From: Verrucomicrobiia bacterium
GTDB lineage: Bacteria > Verrucomicrobiota > Verrucomicrobiia > Verrucomicrobiales > Akkermansiaceae
Direction of reading: 5' to 3'
Assembly (NCBI GenBank): GCA_947460915.1
Contig: CANHKJ010000088.1
Location: forward strand, 1-10,621
DNA: 10,621 nucleotides
Shown: one piece after another, positions 7,568 through 10,621 of the stretch
Layout: each line of letters starts with the position of its first letter
How positions within the stretch are numbered: position 1 is the stretch's first letter
Translations under genes and position numbers: made by a program
The notes under the pieces: generated by a model
The model's input: only the letters and a program-made list of their open reading frames with translations
Told to the model about the DNA's origin: nothing
Database searches by the model: none

Positions 7568-8653
7568 TCAATTTTTCTTAATTTCGCGGGTTTGGGTTTT
7601 TCCTTGCGCGTCTTTGTATTCGACAACGATCGCGGTGGAGCTAACAGATTTGAGGAGATATTTTTTCTCTCCTTTGCCTTCAGGCAAAGCAAAAGTGGTG
7701 TTTTCTTGAACCTTAAATTCCTTGCCTTCTTCGCCGATGGCATCGAGCGATAGCACTGCGGTTCGATCATAACGCACCGTAGCAGCACGCTCTTTGGAAC
7801 GAGGCGAGCGAGGAATCTCAAACTCTTCTTTTTTGTTCGGCGCAAGATCCTCGATAGTTGCAAATTCTTTGTCTTCCTCGGAGTTTGTCGCTGCGTTTTT
7901 CATCTTACGAATTTCCACTTTCTTTAGTTTGAAGCGATTTTTGCCAAATCCTTCATCAAAGATATTTGTATCGGCAGCGATGAAATCCCTGGTGCGGGTG
8001 TATTTGACGCGGTCACTATTGAGATACGCTTCTTGTTGAGGAGGCGTGGCGGCCTCGAAGGCTGGATCGAGGGGAGCGACCTTGAATTGATATCGATTCG
8101 CGCCGAGAGAACTCGTGAACCACAGGAAGTATCCTACGGACTCATACTTGGCGTAAACGAGTTTTTCTACGAGATCGGGGAAAGACTTCGGATCGGATGG
8201 ATCGCTCTTTGCTTGGAATTCCTCCAGATTGGAGAAGCCGTCTTTGTCTTGATCGCGCGAGGGCGAATCGCCAAAGCCTGGGTCGATGTTGTAGGTCAAC
8301 CACCACTGATTATCGATCGGAGGATGAATCGGGGCATCGAGAACGGGGTCGACGGGCTCAGCTACCGCATCTCCGCCAGCTGGCTTTTTGGCAAACAGAG
8401 CGACGCCGACGAAGTTATCGACGGGACGTTCTCCAGCTTTGCCTTGCTCAAGCAAGAGCGGTTTCGCGACGGATTCGAGGGTTTTGGCCAATTTGTCAGA
8501 GCCTGGGATGGAGACGTCATTTTTTCCATTGCCGCGCATTGAGATCTCGAACTCCGTTTCTACGGAATTGCTCTTGGCATAGCCCATGTAGGCGAGTCCA
8601 AGTCCCGCGATAGCGCAGACGGCGAGGATGGCTTTTTCAGAATTTTTCTTCAT
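7568..8653 (-). CDS. Amuc_1099-like pilus-system membrane protein with calcium-loop motif
   Basis: A 361-residue protein anchored by one N-terminal transmembrane segment (about residues 8-26, AILAVCAIAGLGLAYMGYA), with the rest probably in the periplasm. Residues 113-124 (IDNQWWLTYNID) lead to DQDKDGFSNLEEF (134-146), a DxDxDGxxNxEE loop like the calcium-binding loops of EF-hand and thrombospondin type 3 repeats. A region with several aromatic residues follows at about 166-200 (YESVGYFLWFTSSLGANRYQ). The C-terminus, about 310-361 (FALPEGKGEKKYLLKSVSST and on), looks like a small beta domain similar in style to those of PilP or GspC; that likeness is inference. By position between the Amuc_1100-like and secretin genes, it matches Amuc_1099, whose exact role is not established. 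A likely job is to link the inner-membrane scaffold to the secretin. The 29-base gap after the upstream gene implies one transcript. The ATG at 8653 is the natural start because the membrane segment follows it directly. Confidence 0.75.
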   Translation of the reverse strand: MKKNSEKAILAVCAIAGLGLAYMGYAKSNSVETEFEISMRGNGKNDVSIPGSDKLAKTLESVAKPLLLEQGKAGERPVDNFVGVALFAKKPAGGDAVAEPVDPVLDAPIHPPIDNQWWLTYNIDPGFGDSPSRDQDKDGFSNLEEFQAKSDPSDPKSFPDLVEKLVYAKYESVGYFLWFTSSLGANRYQFKVAPLDPAFEAATPPQQEAYLNSDRVKYTRTRDFIAADTNIFDEGFGKNRFKLKKVEIRKMKNAATNSEEDKEFATIEDLAPNKKEEFEIPRSPRSKERAATVRYDRTAVLSLDAIGEEGKEFKVQENTTFALPEGKGEKKYLLKSVSSTAIVVEYKDAQGKTQTREIKKN

Positions 8654-8682
8654 ATGAAAAGTGGATTGGGTTGGGATGGAAA

Positions 8683-9723
8683 TTATTTCTTAGGAGCAGC
8701 GGTGGCGGGAGCACCGTCAAACAAAATGATATCGATGCGGAAGAAGGCGTTGACATCTTCTTGACCGAGCACTTGTTGCAGAATGCGACTGCTATCGGCA
8801 GGCGCGTCTTCTGCTTTCTCTGGCTCAGCGGCCGCAGGCGCTGCGGCAGCGGCGGCCTCAGCAGGAGCAGCGGGTGCACTTTCACCAGGCAAGACAAATG
8901 CTGCGCCCGAATCGAAAATACCACCACCTGGAGCGCCAGCATCAGCACCTTCTTTGGCTGGCGCTTCAAATTGGGCATCGGAGGCCTTCGGCCCCTCTTG
9001 CTTATCGTTTCTCACACGCATGCTGCGGATGACGAAATAATGCTGCTTGGATGACTGAATGCCGTTGATGAATGCGCGAAGGGCGCTTTCTGGACCAGCA
9101 AATGCAACTTCGATTGGCAGCGCGCGGTAAGGAACGCCAGGAGTCGGCTTGTAGGCCTCGTTTTTCTCCTCAGGAAGTGCTTCACGGCGGAAATTCAACA
9201 GTGCAGACGGCTTAGAGGCAGCTAGCACTGCATTCAGTTCGCTGATCGCACCGAGTTGATAAGTCATGATGCCAGTGGAGTCCTTTTGTGCGGGTGTGCT
9301 GGTGTAGGCCTCAAAGCCAAGGTAGAAACCCTTGGGCAGCGAGGGATTGTCACCTTCCGCGCTTAAGCCTGCGGTTTGGTAAGCTTTGATCGAGGCATCC
9401 GCTGTTTTCACGAGCAAATCGGTGAATGCTTGGGGATCGGTATTTTCGAGGGTCGCAGGGCGGAGAGCTTGGAGCTTTTTAGCAAGCTCTTCAGCATTGG
9501 CCGAGTAGGTCTTAAGCTCTGCTTCTTTTTGCTCGAGGTTTTTCTCGGTTGGATAAACCGGAAGGCCTTCCATGCGACCTATTTCGTCGCTAACGCTCGT
9601 AAAATTGGTTTTTGCTTCTTCGAAGCGTGAACTTCCTTTGCTAGCGTAGAAGTAGAGTCCGCCCACGCAGACAACGGTAATGCCTGCAAGGATACTGACG
9701 AAACGTTTTTCGTTAGGTGTCAT
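8683..9723 (-). CDS. Amuc_1100-like pilus-associated protein (PilO-like)
   Basis: A 346-residue protein with one N-terminal membrane segment (about residues 8-26, FVSILAGITVVCVGGLYFY). A helical, probably coiled-coil stretch follows (about 31-90, with KNLEQKEAELKTYSANAEEL). Two ferredoxin-like PilO-type halves come next: about 131-185 (LGFEAYTS, YQLGAISELNAVL) and about 200-240 (ALPIEVAFAGPESALRAFIN, then YFVIRSMRVRND). These match what I recall of Akkermansia Amuc_1100, which has PLEIAF and a VNSIRIRNE-like stretch in the same places. An Ala/Pro-rich linker at about 278-310 precedes the conserved end LQQVLGQEDVNAFFRIDIIL. Amuc_1100, about 317 residues, is the protein reported to act on host TLR2 and the gut barrier; its role in the bacterium is in pilus-like assembly. 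This protein is longer, mainly through the linker. It is 43 bases after the PilN-like gene and 29 before the Amuc_1099-like gene. No Shine-Dalgarno is visible. Host activity cannot be assumed from sequence. Confidence 0.82.
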   Translation of the reverse strand: MTPNEKRFVSILAGITVVCVGGLYFYASKGSSRFEEAKTNFTSVSDEIGRMEGLPVYPTEKNLEQKEAELKTYSANAEELAKKLQALRPATLENTDPQAFTDLLVKTADASIKAYQTAGLSAEGDNPSLPKGFYLGFEAYTSTPAQKDSTGIMTYQLGAISELNAVLAASKPSALLNFRREALPEEKNEAYKPTPGVPYRALPIEVAFAGPESALRAFINGIQSSKQHYFVIRSMRVRNDKQEGPKASDAQFEAPAKEGADAGAPGGGIFDSGAAFVLPGESAPAAPAEAAAAAAPAAAEPEKAEDAPADSSRILQQVLGQEDVNAFFRIDIILFDGAPATAAPKK

Positions 9724-9766
9724 AATATGAAGAGAAATGGGTAGTTGGATTGAGTGATGCTAGGAA

Positions 9767-10621
9767 TTAGCGAACAGACACAGGTTGTGCCAAGGGGATG
9801 ACGATTTCGAAGGGCCAGCCATATTCATCTTCCGATTCAGCGGTGGATTGCAAGAGCGGCACTAACACGTTATCGGGCAGTGGGGTTTCCTTGCCGTCTT
9901 TGCCAATGGTGCCGAAGCGAAGGTGCTCGGGATTGCTCTCGCGCAGAGCCTTGACGAGCGTATTGACAACATTGTGATTGCTATCGTTTTTGCGCCAAAT
10001 GCCTTTGATGCGGATGGCGTTGGCTTTTTGCTCGGCTGGAGCAGCTGTCGCAGCTGGTCGGCGGTTTCCTGTAGCAACAGGGGTAGGCGCTTTGACAGCG
10101 GCAAGACCTGAGGCACCGTAGTTAGCGGCAAAATCGGATTTGATCATGCTATCACCATTTTTGACTTTGTTTTTGTCGTCTGGCACTTTTGCGGGGTCAA
10201 AATTCGCAACGGGCTCGAGGTCGGTGATCCACGTGAATTCACTCGTGAAATGCTTGCGCAAGTCGGTGAGGATTTCAGGCCACAGTTGTTGGTCGGCCTT
10301 CGCCTTCACGTAAGCCTCCGCTGCTGCTTTGACTTTGTTTTCCTCAGTGACCAATTTTTTCATGGGCTCTGCGGTCTCATCAAGCTTTAGCTGTTTTTTT
10401 TGCAGATCAGCCAACTTGGCTTCAGCTTTGGTGGCAGCAGAGTTTTGTAAAACGCCATAACCTAGGAATCCGAGAGCGAGAACGGCGGCGGAAGCGATCC
10501 AGATCGGGCGGCGTTTTTCTGCGGCGCGCTCAGCCTCGACACTGGAAGGAACCAAGTCGATGTTGATGGCTGCTTTGCCATTGCCACGAAGACCGAGGCC
10601 AATCAATTCACCCATCATGTG
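9767..10621 (-). CDS. PilN-like C-terminal half of an Amuc_1101-like PilM/PilN protein, cut at window edge
   Basis: The last 284 residues of a longer protein; the frame is still open at the window edge, with a His codon before the two methionines at 10613-10618. The segment GELIGLGLRGNGKAAINIDL matches the place where PilM ends (IGLALRG) and PilN begins (INLLP-like, here INIDLVPSS). This suggests a single PilM-PilN fusion as in Amuc_1101, rather than a start at the visible Met. A membrane segment at about 38-57 of the visible part (PIWIASAAVLALGFLGYGVL) is followed by a coiled coil (about 58-110, LADLQKKQLKLDETAEPMKK). A periplasmic ferredoxin-like domain comes next, starting about LWPEILTDLRKHFTSEFTWI. 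PilM is an actin-like cytoplasmic protein and PilN its membrane partner; together with PilO they set the inner-membrane ring of type IV pili. The gene is the first visible one of the operon. Confidence 0.8.
   Translation of the reverse strand, partial: HMMGELIGLGLRGNGKAAINIDLVPSSVEAERAAEKRRPIWIASAAVLALGFLGYGVLQNSAATKAEAKLADLQKKQLKLDETAEPMKKLVTEENKVKAAAEAYVKAKADQQLWPEILTDLRKHFTSEFTWITDLEPVANFDPAKVPDDKNKVKNGDSMIKSDFAANYGASGLAAVKAPTPVATGNRRPAATAAPAEQKANAIRIKGIWRKNDSNHNVVNTLVKALRESNPEHLRFGTIGKDGKETPLPDNVLVPLLQSTAESEDEYGWPFEIVIPLAQPVSVR

Overview
The window looks like a chromosomal segment from a member of the Verrucomicrobiota, probably a relative of Akkermansia, Prosthecobacter or Rubritalea. 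Three things point there. First, a run of genes resembles, in the same order, the Akkermansia muciniphila pilus-like cluster Amuc_1101, Amuc_1100, Amuc_1099, Amuc_1098. Second, there is a very large secreted protein with the beta-propeller, HEAT-repeat and cytochrome c layout typical of Planctomycetes and Verrucomicrobia. Third, there is a thioredoxin with an SHD1-like C-terminal domain, also a common domain in that superphylum. All clear genes lie on the minus strand, so the window reads from right to left.

Right part (10621 to 4824): four genes with gaps of 29 to 62 bases, closed by a strong terminator. They are the C-terminal, PilN-like half of a PilM/PilN-type protein (cut by the window edge), an Amuc_1100-like PilO-type protein, an Amuc_1099-like membrane protein with a calcium-loop motif, and an Amuc_1098-like secretin with N-terminal TPR repeats. 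By analogy with type IV pilus alignment complexes, the first three would form an inner-membrane and periplasmic scaffold that meets the secretin ring in the outer membrane. No ATPase, prepilin peptidase or pilin gene is visible here.

Middle part (4752 to 1492): a 1086-residue exported protein with an N-terminal sugar-dehydrogenase-like propeller, a long HEAT-repeat region and a C-terminal haem c domain with one CxxCH. It is probably a periplasmic oxidoreductase.

Left part (1491 to 1): tRNA-Thr(TGT), then tRNA-Ile2(CAT), then a secreted TlpA/ResA-like thioredoxin with an SHD1-like domain, ending at a clear rho-independent terminator. At the far left, positions 44 to 121 fold into a three-way junction followed by a T-run. 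This may be a small structured RNA or a mobile palindromic repeat, and I do not recognise its family.

None of the five visible start codons has a clear Shine-Dalgarno sequence. No CRISPR array, insertion sequence, phage gene or origin was seen. The Amuc family assignments rest on remembered sequence patterns and gene order, not on a search.
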